The translations under genes were made by a program, and so were the position numbers. A stretch of DNA of 38,476 nt from Pedosphaera sp. (lineage in GTDB: Bacteria; Verrucomicrobiota; Verrucomicrobiia; Limisphaerales; SXQI01), in the NCBI GenBank assembly GCA_025359965.1, contig JANYDC010000112.1, forward strand, positions 1-38,476, read 5' to 3'. Each line of letters begins with the position of its first letter. Position 1 is the stretch's first letter. The notes below the pieces were generated by a model that made no database searches, was not told the DNA's origin, and saw only the letters and a list, made by a program, of their open reading frames with translations. Below, piece by piece: positions 1-9,129 of this stretch.

Positions 1-137
1 ACATGAAACGCGAAGCCCGGAACGGCAAAGCGCGGGCTCAAACCGGACAACCCGATAATCGGGTGAGAGCCACTCCGGGTTTCCAAGGTGTGTTCAGGAT
101 AGCCCGTTTTTAAAACATACCGTTTTTGGAAGTGCCC
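1..137. mobile_element. End of an IS5-like insertion element, rest outside window
   Basis: The stretch ends in GGAAGTGCCC (128-137) followed by TTAA (138-141). Read on the minus strand, its first 45 or so bases closely match the left end of the IS5-family remnant at 22421, both starting GGGCACTTCC and continuing with a shared TGTTTTAAAA block. No transposase reading frame is visible in these 137 bases, but they contain two inverted repeats (AGCCCG at 14-19 with CGGGCT at 34-39, and a short hairpin at 50-64). The element lies inside a PAS-domain gene. Whether it is a full IS or a short non-autonomous derivative cannot be seen from here. Confidence 0.6.
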
Positions 138-354
138 TTAATTCCGCTCTAGTGCACCCGACGAGAGCGGCTGCCGCTAGATTAACCAAGAGAATGGCAC
201 CATTGGCAGCGAGGTTGAGGTAGCCGACGGGTGCCAGGTCATAGAGGTTGGTGTAGCGTTTATGTTCCGCTTCCATCCCAGGTTGAGCGGGCGCATTGGT
301 TGCATTTATGCGCTCTTTCATTTCATGGCGAAGCATGTCCGTGTCGTTGCTCAT
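94..354 (-). pseudogene. PAS-domain sensor gene, 5' fragment cut by insertion element
   Basis: From the ATG at 354 (protein start MSNDTDML) the frame encodes a short charged, probably coiled N-terminus and then the start of a PAS domain (YDLAPVGYLNLAANGAILLVN, where the DLAPVGY and later LVG segments are typical). The PAS match stops around ELR, where the TTAA and the insertion-element end begin at 138-141. The remaining codons down to the stop at 94 are element sequence and are unlikely to be native. The missing part of the PAS domain and any output domain (kinase or GGDEF are usual) would lie beyond the element, outside the window. An in-frame ATG at 450 is a possible alternative start, but the extension has no recognisable features. 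Confidence 0.6.
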
Positions 355-695
355 GGCTGCGTATTTTGCCGCTGCCGGGTTAAGAACTGGTGATTGGTGG
401 TGGTGTTGAGAACTGAGCTCCAGCGCGATACAAATTCCTTCGCAAGGCAATATGTGTCTAGGAAGGCCCGGCGTTTTTTTTTTGCCCGCAAAATTCCTTA
501 AGCGCTGTTTTCATGCTGATCGGCTAAAGAGTCCAACAATCTGTTCGCACTGGCAAGACCGCAATGTTGTCACTTGGTTCGATGTGAACGTGTGAGACGT
601 GTGTTTTAATGTTATTTTCGAATGCCAATCATTTGCGGATCAGCTTTTAACCTAAAACGCATGACGAGGAGCCTGAAATCGGATAAAACTTTGGA
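355..695. other. Intergenic region between divergent genes
   Basis: About 340 bases lie between the broken PAS gene and the TPR lipoprotein gene. There is a run of T residues near 473-482, but no hairpin I would call a terminator, no convincing -35/-10 pair and no RNA gene. It presumably holds the promoters of the two divergent genes. Confidence 0.4.
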
Positions 696-3600
696 ATGTC
701 CTGGACGCATTTGCTCAAGTTGATTTGCCGGTTGGGCTTGGTTGTTTGTCTCTCGTCGTTGATCGCCTGCAAGCGTGGAGGTGGCGGCGAGGAAAATAGT
801 GAGTTCTTTCGGGTAATGAACTCGGGTAAGAATTACTACGAGCAAAACGAGGGAGCCAAAGCAGCGGAACTTTTCCGGCAGGCCATCGTGCTCCAGCCCA
901 CCTCCGCTGATGCGTTCCTAAACCTGGCGAACGCACTCTTACTCACAGGGGAGATAGATGGATGTGTCGCGGCGGCGGGTGAGGCGCTCAAGCTGGATCA
1001 TAATCTTGCAGCGGCCTACTACGTGACAGGTTGTGCGGAGCTGCGGCGCCAGAAATTCACCGAAGCCAGCAAGGCGCTCCAGACTGCCGCCGAGTTGGAG
1101 CCGAACACCAGCGCCATTCCGTTCCAACTGGGGCTGGCTTATTTCGGCCTGAGGCAGTGGGAGGAAGCCTCCAAGCAATTCCAATCTGTGGTTGATCTTG
1201 AGCCCGAGCATCCCGCCGCCTTTTACAACCTCGGGCAATCTTTGGCGCGTCTCAACCAGACGGCTGATGCTGAGAGGCATTTGGAAACGCACCGTCAATT
1301 ACTGGCCAAGCGCAATGGTCAGGCGCCCAATCTGGCCGCGCTTGAGAAATCTCAATTCACGGCCATGCGCGTCCCCTTCAAGCTGGAGCAGCCTGCTGTG
1401 GACGGCCTTTCTATCAAGATGGTCGATGCCACGCAGACCGCACTCGGTAAGGACGCCTCCTTTTATGCCGGCCCTTTTGGTGTCATGGACATCAATCAGC
1501 GCGGACAAAATGATCTCTTCGTATGGCAGCCTGGCGCGGGTTTCCGGCTGCTCTGGAATTCCAACGGAGTGTTCGCTGCGCGAGCTCCGGCTTTTGGTGG
1601 CACCAACGATGGCCGGTATCGTAAATGTCTCGTTGCTGATTTGCAGAATGATCGCATCGAGGATGTGGTGGTTCTCGGGGAAAATGAATCGCGGGTCTTC
1701 CGGTTTGCCACCAACGGCGTGCCAACGGATGTTACCGGCATTACCCGCCTCAAAGGTTTGGCCGCGACGGACGGTGCCCTGGTCGATCTCGATTTCACCG
1801 GCAAGCTGGATTTGCTGGTGCTGACGGCGCGAACCAATGAACTGCGTTTCTTCAGGAATCTTGGTAATTTTTACTTTCGCGATGCCACCGCCACCTCGGG
1901 CATTCCCTCGGGAGTCAAAGCTGAGATGGTCCAGCTCGAAGATTGGAATGGGGACGACATGATGGACGTCATGTTTGCCCAGCCCGGTCAGCCTCCGCAA
2001 TTGCTGATGAAAAGAAGGGGTGGACCTTGGTATGGCACCAATACCGCGCAAGCCTGGCCAGCCGCCTCGATGGTGGCGGCGGCGGACCTCAACAACGATC
2101 TTCGCACCGATACTGTGCTGGCCTCTGGAACGACGCTCCATATTATTTTTGGCAGCCTGGGCGCAGAAGCCAAACCGACGGCGGTTGAACTTTCCACAGG
2201 CACTCTCTCGGTGCGCGCCATCGTTCTGGCAGATTATGACAACGACGGCTGGCTCGATATTTTTGCTTATGGGGATGGCGGCGTACGGTTGTTTCGAAAT
2301 CTGGGCCGCGCCGGTTTTCGCGATGTAACGGCGAGTGTTGGTCTGCATGGATTGAAGGACGGAGTTACCCAAGCCCGCTGGGTTGATATCGATCATGATG
2401 GTGACTCGGACTTGGTGCTGGCCTTGAAGGGGGGGGGATTACGCGTCTGGCGCAACGACGGCGGGAACGCCAACCATCAAATGAAAGTGCGCCTCTATGG
2501 CAATAGGTCCAACAGCGGTGGCATTGGCGTCAAAGTCGAGTCGACCGCCGCCGGGCTTCGCACCACGCGGATGGCGCATCAGTACCCAGTGGAAATCGGC
2601 ACTGGCCAACAGACGCAGTTGGATTCCGTCACAGTGCGATGGTTTGATCTGGCAGTGCCTTCGGTGGATGTCAAATTTGATAAGAATCCGATCCAATTGA
2701 CCGAACTCATCATGCCGACCGGTTCGTGTCCGTACCTTTATGTTTGGGACGGTACTGAATATCGATTCGTGACCGATTGCCTCGGTGCATCCCCACTCGG
2801 ATTGCCAGCGTTTGAAGGCGTGATGATTGATCCCGATGCCTTCGAACAAGTGTGGCTTGGCAATCGCTCGAATGTGGTTCCACATGATGGCGCGATTGAG
2901 TTGCAGATCACGGAGGAGCTTCGCGAGGTGCTCTACTTGGACGAAGCCAAATTGCTTTCGGTGGAGCATCCCGAGGGCACGGAGGTTCATACCACATCAA
3001 AACTTCGCGCCAAGGGGCCGTATCCCAAACCGCAACTCATCACTTTGGGCCATCGCCGTTCATTGCTTCATGCCGAGACGCTTGATGGCGCGGATGTCAC
3101 CGCGAAACTGATTGAGGCAGACCGGCAAATGGTTTCACCGATTCAACTGCGCGAGCCTCAGTTGCGTGGTCTCGCCGAGCCTCATGGTGTGGTCCTGGAT
3201 TTTGGCCCGCTGACCAATGATCGGCCTCTGGTTTTGGCGATGACAGGCTGGCTGCGATTTGGCGGTGGAATGGCTAATATGTCCGCCTCGCGCCATGCCG
3301 AATTTCCGTTCCCGTTCCCGCAGCTTGAGGTTGAAACGGTTGCTGGCAAGTGGACCAAGCTCGATATTGAGGTCGGTGCACCGGCTGGCAAAACAAAAAC
3401 CATCCTCATCGATCTTAGCGGCCTTCTTCCAGCGGGAGCACAACGGCTTCGTTTGACCGCTGCTTTTGAGATACATTGGGATCGCGCGGCCATGTTTGAA
3501 AAAGTGGGCGAATCTGACACACGTGTTGTCACTCTCTCGCCCAATTCCAGCTTCTTGCGTTGGCGCGGTTTTAGCGAATTTGCCAATCTGCCCGCCGATC

Positions 3601-4028
3601 AACCCCTGAGCCCGGTTTACGAAAACGTCCGCCCCAATCCTCTATGGCGCATCACACCTTCGGGCTGGGCCACGCGCTACGGCGATGTTCGGCCGTTGAT
3701 CAATGCCACAGACAATGCCTCAGCCTTGATTTGCGGAGGCGACGCCCTTGCCCTGCGTTTTGACGTGCGCTCGCAGGCTCAACCCGCGCCTGGTCGCACA
3801 ATTGATTATTTCCTGCACTGCGTAGGTTGGGATAAGGATTCGGACTTCCACGTCGCCGCCGGAGACCGCATTGAGCCCACGCCGTGGCATGGTATGAACG
3901 CCCAAAGCTACGGTCAGGAGAGCGCGCCTGCTGGAGTTGACCCGGGGTGGAAAGAAACGTGGAACACGCGATGGGTGGGTGAGCAAACTCTTACGCGAAA
4001 GAGTGCAGGCCGGGCCGCCAAGAAATAA
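696..4028 (+). CDS. TPR / FG-GAP (VCBS) / ASPIC-UnbV lipoprotein
   Basis: A 1110-residue exported protein of unknown specific role. The N-terminus is a lipoprotein signal with lipobox LIAC and Cys25 as the likely lipidated residue. Residues about 37-205 are tetratricopeptide repeats (for example AADAFLNLANALLL-type helices and AAYYVTGCAELRRQ). Residues about 255-620 contain FG-GAP/VCBS-like blades with the calcium-binding style motifs DYDNDGWLDIF and DIDHDGDSDLVLA. Residues about 625-695 match the ASPIC/UnbV domain (GGIGVKV, then QYPVEIGTG and VTVRWF). The last 400 residues, starting at CPYLYVWDGTEYRFVTD, belong to no domain I can name. Such proteins are common in Verrucomicrobiota, Planctomycetota and Acidobacteriota and are thought to act at the cell envelope. 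The next gene starts 5 bases downstream, so they are probably co-transcribed. Confidence 0.85.
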   Translation: MSWTHLLKLICRLGLVVCLSSLIACKRGGGGEENSEFFRVMNSGKNYYEQNEGAKAAELFRQAIVLQPTSADAFLNLANALLLTGEIDGCVAAAGEALKLDHNLAAAYYVTGCAELRRQKFTEASKALQTAAELEPNTSAIPFQLGLAYFGLRQWEEASKQFQSVVDLEPEHPAAFYNLGQSLARLNQTADAERHLETHRQLLAKRNGQAPNLAALEKSQFTAMRVPFKLEQPAVDGLSIKMVDATQTALGKDASFYAGPFGVMDINQRGQNDLFVWQPGAGFRLLWNSNGVFAARAPAFGGTNDGRYRKCLVADLQNDRIEDVVVLGENESRVFRFATNGVPTDVTGITRLKGLAATDGALVDLDFTGKLDLLVLTARTNELRFFRNLGNFYFRDATATSGIPSGVKAEMVQLEDWNGDDMMDVMFAQPGQPPQLLMKRRGGPWYGTNTAQAWPAASMVAAADLNNDLRTDTVLASGTTLHIIFGSLGAEAKPTAVELSTGTLSVRAIVLADYDNDGWLDIFAYGDGGVRLFRNLGRAGFRDVTASVGLHGLKDGVTQARWVDIDHDGDSDLVLALKGGGLRVWRNDGGNANHQMKVRLYGNRSNSGGIGVKVESTAAGLRTTRMAHQYPVEIGTGQQTQLDSVTVRWFDLAVPSVDVKFDKNPIQLTELIMPTGSCPYLYVWDGTEYRFVTDCLGASPLGLPAFEGVMIDPDAFEQVWLGNRSNVVPHDGAIELQITEELREVLYLDEAKLLSVEHPEGTEVHTTSKLRAKGPYPKPQLITLGHRRSLLHAETLDGADVTAKLIEADRQMVSPIQLREPQLRGLAEPHGVVLDFGPLTNDRPLVLAMTGWLRFGGGMANMSASRHAEFPFPFPQLEVETVAGKWTKLDIEVGAPAGKTKTILIDLSGLLPAGAQRLRLTAAFEIHWDRAAMFEKVGESDTRVVTLSPNSSFLRWRGFSEFANLPADQPLSPVYENVRPNPLWRITPSGWATRYGDVRPLINATDNASALICGGDALALRFDVRSQAQPAPGRTIDYFLHCVGWDKDSDFHVAAGDRIEPTPWHGMNAQSYGQESAPAGVDPGWKETWNTRWVGEQTLTRKSAGRAAKK

Positions 4029-4033
4029 TATTC

Positions 4034-4771
4034 ATGACTGCCGCTGAAACCTTTTTCGACACCACGCTTGAGCATTTTCGCCGCATTCGTGAGACGCAGT
4101 GGACGAACATTCAACGCGCTGGGGAGTGGCTGGGCGAATCACTGGCACGAGGCGGTTGGCTCTACGCTTTCGGCACCGGTCACTCTCACATGCTGGCCGA
4201 GGAAATTTTCTACCGCGCCGGAGGTTTGGCCAGAGCTGTTCCTATCCTCGACCCGCGACTCATGTTGCATGAAGAGGCCATTCAGGCCACCTACAACGAA
4301 CGTGAGGAAGGCTGCGCATGCAAAATTTTGGACCGCTACGCGGTCAATCCCGGCGACGTGCTCATCGTGGCCTCGAATTCGGGCCGCAACGCCGTGCCGA
4401 TCGAGATGGCCATGGAAGGCCGCGCTCGTGGATTGAAAGTCATTGCCATTACTAATCTAGCCCACAGCCGGGCATGGCCATCACGCCATCCATCGGGCAA
4501 GAGCCTGGCTGACTTGGCGGAGCTCGTGCTCGATACCTGCGGTGTGGAAGGCGATGCGCTGACTTTGGTTGAAGGCTATCCGTATCGCGTGGGATCGCCG
4601 TCAAGCGCCAGCGGAATGTTGCTGATCAATTTGATTGTGGCGGCGGGCGTGGAAGCAGCGGTTCGACTGGGTTATCAGCCGGAGGTTTTCATAAGCAGCA
4701 ATGCCACCGGGGGGGATGATCATAACCACAAACTTTTGGAAGCCGCCAAAACGCGCAATCCCCACCTTTGA
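4034..4771 (+). CDS. SIS-domain sugar-phosphate protein, UPF0309 type
   Basis: A 245-residue cytosolic protein with a sugar isomerase (SIS) fold. The phosphosugar-binding segments are GTGHSHMLAEEIFYRAGG (about residues 48-65) and VASNSGRNAVPIEMA (about 112-126), the two hallmark Ser/Gly-rich loops of the family. Length and overall sequence agree with the UPF0309 group, which binds or isomerises phosphosugars, but the substrate is not established. It starts 5 bases after the ASPIC lipoprotein, suggesting one transcript, and ends 1 base before the convergent cobalamin adenosyltransferase gene. The functional link to the upstream lipoprotein is unknown. Confidence 0.8.
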   Translation: MTAAETFFDTTLEHFRRIRETQWTNIQRAGEWLGESLARGGWLYAFGTGHSHMLAEEIFYRAGGLARAVPILDPRLMLHEEAIQATYNEREEGCACKILDRYAVNPGDVLIVASNSGRNAVPIEMAMEGRARGLKVIAITNLAHSRAWPSRHPSGKSLADLAELVLDTCGVEGDALTLVEGYPYRVGSPSSASGMLLINLIVAAGVEAAVRLGYQPEVFISSNATGGDDHNHKLLEAAKTRNPHL

Positions 4772-4772
4772 T

Positions 4773-5312
4773 TCAGGCCAGTCCAGACCTCGTTTCAACC
4801 CACCGCGCCATCAGCCAAAGGGTGTCGGACAGTCGGTTGAGGTAAACTAGAATCTCGCGGTTGACCGATCCGCCGGATTCCACGAGGCCCGCCACGCGGC
4901 GTTCGGCCCGGCGGCAAGTGGTGCGGGCGATATCCAGCGCGGCGGAATGAACCGTGGCGCCTGGCGTGGCCCAGCCTTTGAAGGAAACTTTTTGTCCCTC
5001 AATATAGGCGACCAATCCGTCCAGCCTGGAGGTGTGGGCTGGAGCAATGACATTGAAACCATCCTTCACGTATCGTGAAAGATCATCATCCTGAGTCGCG
5101 AGTTCGCCCATCAAAATGACAAGGTCCTTCTGCACGGCCAATAGGTTCTCGCGAATGAAATCAGCATCGCTGGTGGCCTTGGCCATGCCCAGCGCCGTGT
5201 TGAGTTCGTCCACCGTGCCATAGGCCTCCACTTGCGGGTGCGTCTTGGCCACGCGCCGATTGTACATCAAACCGGTCGTGCCCTGATCGCCCGTGCGAGT
5301 GGCTATGCTCAT
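4773..5312 (-). CDS. pduO: PduO-type cob(I)alamin adenosyltransferase
   Basis: Transfers the adenosyl group of ATP to cob(I)alamin to make adenosylcobalamin. The 179-residue protein shows the family signatures: the N-terminal TRTGDQGTTGL ATP-binding loop, YGTVDELNTALG (about residues 32-43), the C-terminal RRAERRV helix, and YLNRLSDTLWLMAR. I chose the ATG at 5312, because the family begins with MSIATRTGDQG; the in-frame ATG at 5381 would add 23 unrelated residues and overlap the upstream gene. It is the last gene of a minus-strand run and starts 4 bases after the LapA-like gene. It may serve B12-dependent enzymes elsewhere in the genome. metH at the right end of the window uses methylcobalamin, not the adenosyl form. 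Confidence 0.9.
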   Translation of the reverse strand: MSIATRTGDQGTTGLMYNRRVAKTHPQVEAYGTVDELNTALGMAKATSDADFIRENLLAVQKDLVILMGELATQDDDLSRYVKDGFNVIAPAHTSRLDGLVAYIEGQKVSFKGWATPGATVHSAALDIARTTCRRAERRVAGLVESGGSVNREILVYLNRLSDTLWLMARWVETRSGLA

Positions 5313-5316
5313 GGAG

Positions 5317-5571
5317 TTACTTATTCGACTTGCCGCCCGAATCCTTGCTGGCGCTCTTTTTGCCGCCGCCGCCGGCGCCAAGAATTACGCCGGAGAGAAT
5401 GCCCACGGCGAAAAATGCGTAGTACATCACTGCGGCCGGCTGGGTGACGCGGCTCTTCAAAATCGGCGGAAGGCTGAACGAGACCGTGTCTTTATTATTC
5501 ATGCCGATAAGGACCAACATAAATAACATGATCACGAGGAACAATGTCTTAAAAAGTAGTTTGGCTGTCAT
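5317..5571 (-). CDS. Small LapA-like (DUF1049) inner-membrane protein
   Basis: An 84-residue protein with two membrane helices (about residues 5-23 and 48-67) joined by a short loop containing NNKDTVSFSLPPI, and a Gly/Ser/Lys-rich tail. The layout, with the N-x-x-x-V-x-F segment after helix 1 and the GILSGVILG segment in helix 2, matches the lipopolysaccharide assembly protein A (LapA, DUF1049) family, although the protein is short and the sequence match weak. In Escherichia coli LapA takes part in control of LPS synthesis; that role here is inference. It lies between aspS (9 bases upstream) and the cobalamin adenosyltransferase (4 bases downstream), so it is translated from the same message. 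Confidence 0.6.
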   Translation of the reverse strand: MTAKLLFKTLFLVIMLFMLVLIGMNNKDTVSFSLPPILKSRVTQPAAVMYYAFFAVGILSGVILGAGGGGKKSASKDSGGKSNK

Positions 5572-5580
5572 AATGTAAAC

Positions 5581-7380
5581 TTAATCTTTCTTGGCCACTC
5601 TCAACTCGATATGCAAATCGCGCAATTGCCGGGGTTCGGCCGGGGCGGGTGAACTGGTCATGAGATCCGTTCCTTTGGCCGTCTTGGGGAAGGCTATGAC
5701 GTCGCGGATGCTGGTCGTGCCGCACAAAATTGCGATCAACCGATCGAATCCAAGAGCAATGCCTCCGTGCGGCGGTGCGCCGTATTTGAAGGCTTCGAGC
5801 ATGTATCCGAAACGCGCCTCCACCATCTCCGGCGGGATTTGCAGCACTTCCTCAAAAATTTTCTTTTGAACCTGAGGTTGGTGAATACGGATTGATCCTC
5901 CACCTAGTTCGACACCGTTGACCACAATGTCGTAATGCTGGCCGCGCACCTTTTTGGGGTCGGTGGCCAGCAGCGGGATATCCTCAGTCACCGGTGCGGT
6001 GAACGGATGATGGCTGGAGTACCAGCGGTTTTGCTCCTTGTCGAAGCTGAGAAGCGGAAATTCAACGACCCAGAGGAAATTGAATTGGTTGGCGGGAATG
6101 ACCAGTTTTCCCTGGCTCTTCAGCACATCAGCGCAATAAAGACGGATGCGTCCGAGAATTTCGCAGGCGTTCAACCATTGGTCGGCCGCAAACAAAATCA
6201 GATCGCCTTCTTCGATGGCCAGCTTTGTCTTTAGCGCCGCTTTCTCCGCTTCCGTGAAGAATTTAACGATGGGCGATTTCCATTCGCCGCCTTCAACCTT
6301 GATAAACGCCAGTCCCTTCGCGCCGAAACTTTTGGCGTAATCGGTCATCGTTTCGATCTGACCCTGCGTCGCCCCGGCCAATCCCTTGGCATTGATGGCT
6401 TTAATGACGCCGCCGTTGGAAATGGTTCCGCTAAACACTTTGAAGGTGCTGGCGCGGAATTCCTCAGTAAAATCAGTCAACTCCATGCCAAACCGAGTGT
6501 CAGGCTTATCGATGCCGTAACGGTTTAGAGCATCGTAGAATGGAATGCGCAGGAACGGCGTCTGGATGTCCATGCCCAGGGCTGTTTTCCAAACTTTTTT
6601 GAGCAAACCTTCAATGAGCGCGTACAAGTCCTCGCGGTCGATAAACGACATTTCCAGATCGACTTGAGTGAATTCAGGTTGGCGATCCGCGCGCAAATCC
6701 TCATCGCGATAACAGCGGGCCAGTTGGAAATAACGCTCCACACCCGCCACCATTAGGATTTGTTTGAATTGCTGCGGCGACTGCGGCAAGGCGTAAAACT
6801 GGCCAGGATGCACGCGGCTGGGCACCAGAAATTCGCGAGCACCTTCGGGCGTCGATTTGAAAAGCGTGGGTGTTTCCACTTCGAGAAAACCCTGTTCGTC
6901 TAGGAATACTCGGGTGGCTGTGGCCACTTTGCTGCGCAGTCGAAGGTTGCGCGCCATCTCGGGACGTCGGAGGTCCAAGTAACGATATTGCAACCTCAAT
7001 TCCTCGTTCACCTTGCTCGACACCTCGGGATCATCCACCGGGAAGGGCAATACTTCGCTCTGGTTCAGCACTTCAATGTGGCTGGCCATGACCTCCACTT
7101 CGCCCGTGCCGATTTTCGAGTTGCTCGTGCCGGCAGGACGCTGACGCACTGTTCCGCTCACTTCCACGACCGACTCACTGCGCAGATGGGACGCCGCCTC
7201 AAACAGGGCGGGCGGGAGATTCGAGGGATCGAACACCGTCTGGGTGCGGCCCTCGCGATCACGGATATCGACAAAAATGAGTCCGCCTAAATCCCGGCGG
7301 GAATGCACCCAGCCGGTCAGGGTGACAGTCTGGCCCAAGTGCTCGGGCCGCAATTCGTTACAATGATGTGTGCGTTTCAT
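5581..7380 (-). CDS. aspS: Aspartyl-tRNA synthetase
   Basis: Charges tRNA-Asp (and tRNA-Asn if non-discriminating). The 599-residue protein has the N-terminal OB fold (VTLTGWVHSRRDLGGLIFVDIR is the usual anticodon-binding start), class II motif 2 (CYRDEDLRADRQPEFTQVD), the bacterial GAD insertion (about residues 300-430) and motif 3 (GIALGFDRLIAIL). The start at 7380 gives MKRTHHCNELR, the normal family N-terminus. A longer frame reaching 7536 adds 52 residues that overlap the end of lnt and is rejected. It lies 103 bases downstream of lnt in the same direction and is followed by the LapA-like gene. No T-box or other leader is visible. Confidence 0.97.
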   Translation of the reverse strand: MKRTHHCNELRPEHLGQTVTLTGWVHSRRDLGGLIFVDIRDREGRTQTVFDPSNLPPALFEAASHLRSESVVEVSGTVRQRPAGTSNSKIGTGEVEVMASHIEVLNQSEVLPFPVDDPEVSSKVNEELRLQYRYLDLRRPEMARNLRLRSKVATATRVFLDEQGFLEVETPTLFKSTPEGAREFLVPSRVHPGQFYALPQSPQQFKQILMVAGVERYFQLARCYRDEDLRADRQPEFTQVDLEMSFIDREDLYALIEGLLKKVWKTALGMDIQTPFLRIPFYDALNRYGIDKPDTRFGMELTDFTEEFRASTFKVFSGTISNGGVIKAINAKGLAGATQGQIETMTDYAKSFGAKGLAFIKVEGGEWKSPIVKFFTEAEKAALKTKLAIEEGDLILFAADQWLNACEILGRIRLYCADVLKSQGKLVIPANQFNFLWVVEFPLLSFDKEQNRWYSSHHPFTAPVTEDIPLLATDPKKVRGQHYDIVVNGVELGGGSIRIHQPQVQKKIFEEVLQIPPEMVEARFGYMLEAFKYGAPPHGGIALGFDRLIAILCGTTSIRDVIAFPKTAKGTDLMTSSPAPAEPRQLRDLHIELRVAKKD

Positions 7381-7483
7381 GCTCAACAAACGCTCCGCCC
7401 AGTCTCGAGCGAAGCAAGATGTCACATTGTCCGAATTCCCCCCCAACATCCAACCAATTTTTCGACGAGCGTCGAATCTCGCA

Positions 7484-9124
7484 TTATCCTGCCAACGAGG
7501 CTTTGCGTCGGCGACATTTCCAGAGGATACGGCCAAGCTTGGTGACGGTTAGGAGGAGGCAGAGGGCGGCGAACCAATCGGGGTGGGTATGATAGAAGGT
7601 GGTTTGGCGTTGGGTAGCTGGGGCGAGGGGGACTTCCACGATTTTGAAGCCTTCGCCGTAAATGTCGCTGCCTGAGCCGAAGCTGGTGTCGTGCAAACGG
7701 CCAAGCGTGTCGACCCAGCAGGTTAGGCCGTTATTGCAACATCGGACCAAGGGGCGGCGGTTTTCGATGGCGCGGAAGATTGAGAGGGCGGCGTGTTGCC
7801 ACTGGGCCTGGGCTTCGCCGAACCAGCCGTTATTGGTCAGGTTGATGAGGAAATCGGTATCGTCATCGACTGAATCAGGGGCGAGCTGGGGAAAAATATC
7901 CTCGTAACAGATCAAGACGCCGAAGCGCGCGGCGATGGAAGGCACGGAGAGAATACCCGGACCAGCGCCCGGAGTAAAACCGGTCTCGCCGATGGGGGTA
8001 AAGTATTTAAGGAAGGGCAGGTATTTTAGGAGCGGAATATATTCGCCGAAGATGACGAGGTTGCGCTTGTTGTAGGAGGAGCGGATGAAACCGGTGGGAT
8101 CGATGAGGAGCGCGGCATTGTAATATTCGACGTCAGCGGGCGTTTGACCGGGGCCGACCCGTGCGGCGTCATCGGTGCCAACCACGGCCCAAACGTTGTG
8201 CTTCTGTACCAATTCAGCCAATGCCTTGCCGGTGGCGAGGTCGTAGCGAACCATTTTGGGGACGGAAGCCTCGGGCCAGACCAGCAGGTCGGGTTTGGTG
8301 GCGAGGGCCAGCTCGGAGAGGTTGAGTAGTTTGGTGAAGCGGCTGTCATTTTCGCGCTCATCCCAAATCAGGGTTTGTGGGATGCTAGGCTGGACCAAGG
8401 CAATCTTAAGCGTTCGACCAACGGGTGGAGTGGCGCGTATTACCCGAAGGCCGTGAAACATGCACAGGACCAGCGCGGCTAGAACGGGAATCATTTCCCA
8501 CATCCAAGTCCGCTGCTTCAGTGGTTGGCGAGTGGCCACCAGACCGGCCGAGAAGGCGGAGACTGAGAACCACACCATAAGGAACGACACTCCGTATACG
8601 CCGGTCACATCCGAGATCTGGATTAGGGGAATGAGTTCGTACTGCGTGACGCCGATGGGTGTCCATGGGAAACCTCCTAGGAATCGTGCCAGAAACATTT
8701 CGCCAGCCACCCAGTGAGTAGCGGCAAGCAGCGCCCAGCTGAGACGTGTTGCACGCCCGGCGGCCAGCCATTGCGTGGTGGGATCGGCATGGCTGAGCTG
8801 TGGAATGGTCCGAACCACAAGCCAAAGCCATGCGGCGTGGTATAGGGCGACATAGGCGCTGAGGGCGATCCACCCAATGATCGCGCCGCTGGGGTAGGGG
8901 ATGTTCAGCAGCCAGCGGAGGGCGATCAATTGGGCCAGGAATCCACCGATCCATCCGAGCCTGAGAGCGCGGGCGGGTGATTGGCCCAAAACCGCACCCA
9001 GCGAAAGGGCGGGGACCATCCAAGCCAAACCGTTCCAGGAAGTTTTCGGCGTGGATAACCCCCAGCAAAGCCCGGCCATTATAGCCAACAGCCAGGGGCG
9101 CAGTTTGATCAGGCGCGCTTGCAT
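7484..9124 (-). CDS. lnt: Apolipoprotein N-acyltransferase
   Basis: Adds the third acyl chain to the N-terminal cysteine of lipoproteins at the periplasmic face of the inner membrane. The 546-residue protein has an N-terminal bundle of membrane helices (residues about 10-230) followed by the nitrilase-like domain. The catalytic triad is visible: Glu285 in LLVWPEASVP, Lys353 in SYNKRNLVIFGEYIPL and Cys406 in GVLICYEDIFP. The last helix is near residues 520-535. It starts 5 bases after the HAD phosphatase gene in a tight minus-strand run. Its presence agrees with the lipoproteins predicted at 696 and 18218. Confidence 0.95.
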   Translation of the reverse strand: MQARLIKLRPWLLAIMAGLCWGLSTPKTSWNGLAWMVPALSLGAVLGQSPARALRLGWIGGFLAQLIALRWLLNIPYPSGAIIGWIALSAYVALYHAAWLWLVVRTIPQLSHADPTTQWLAAGRATRLSWALLAATHWVAGEMFLARFLGGFPWTPIGVTQYELIPLIQISDVTGVYGVSFLMVWFSVSAFSAGLVATRQPLKQRTWMWEMIPVLAALVLCMFHGLRVIRATPPVGRTLKIALVQPSIPQTLIWDERENDSRFTKLLNLSELALATKPDLLVWPEASVPKMVRYDLATGKALAELVQKHNVWAVVGTDDAARVGPGQTPADVEYYNAALLIDPTGFIRSSYNKRNLVIFGEYIPLLKYLPFLKYFTPIGETGFTPGAGPGILSVPSIAARFGVLICYEDIFPQLAPDSVDDDTDFLINLTNNGWFGEAQAQWQHAALSIFRAIENRRPLVRCCNNGLTCWVDTLGRLHDTSFGSGSDIYGEGFKIVEVPLAPATQRQTTFYHTHPDWFAALCLLLTVTKLGRILWKCRRRKASLAG

Positions 9125-9129
9125 TAAAA

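Noticed and set aside
216..235. A TGGCAC on the minus strand as another sigma-54 site
   Set aside because: The bases 10 after the GG are not GC, and the site lies inside the PAS coding fragment.
2427..2445. Long G run as a possible frameshift
   Set aside because: The reading frame is continuous across it and both sides match the expected domains.
7381..7536. Longer N-terminus for aspS
   Set aside because: It overlaps the end of lnt, and the conserved start of the synthetase is MKRTHHC at 7380.
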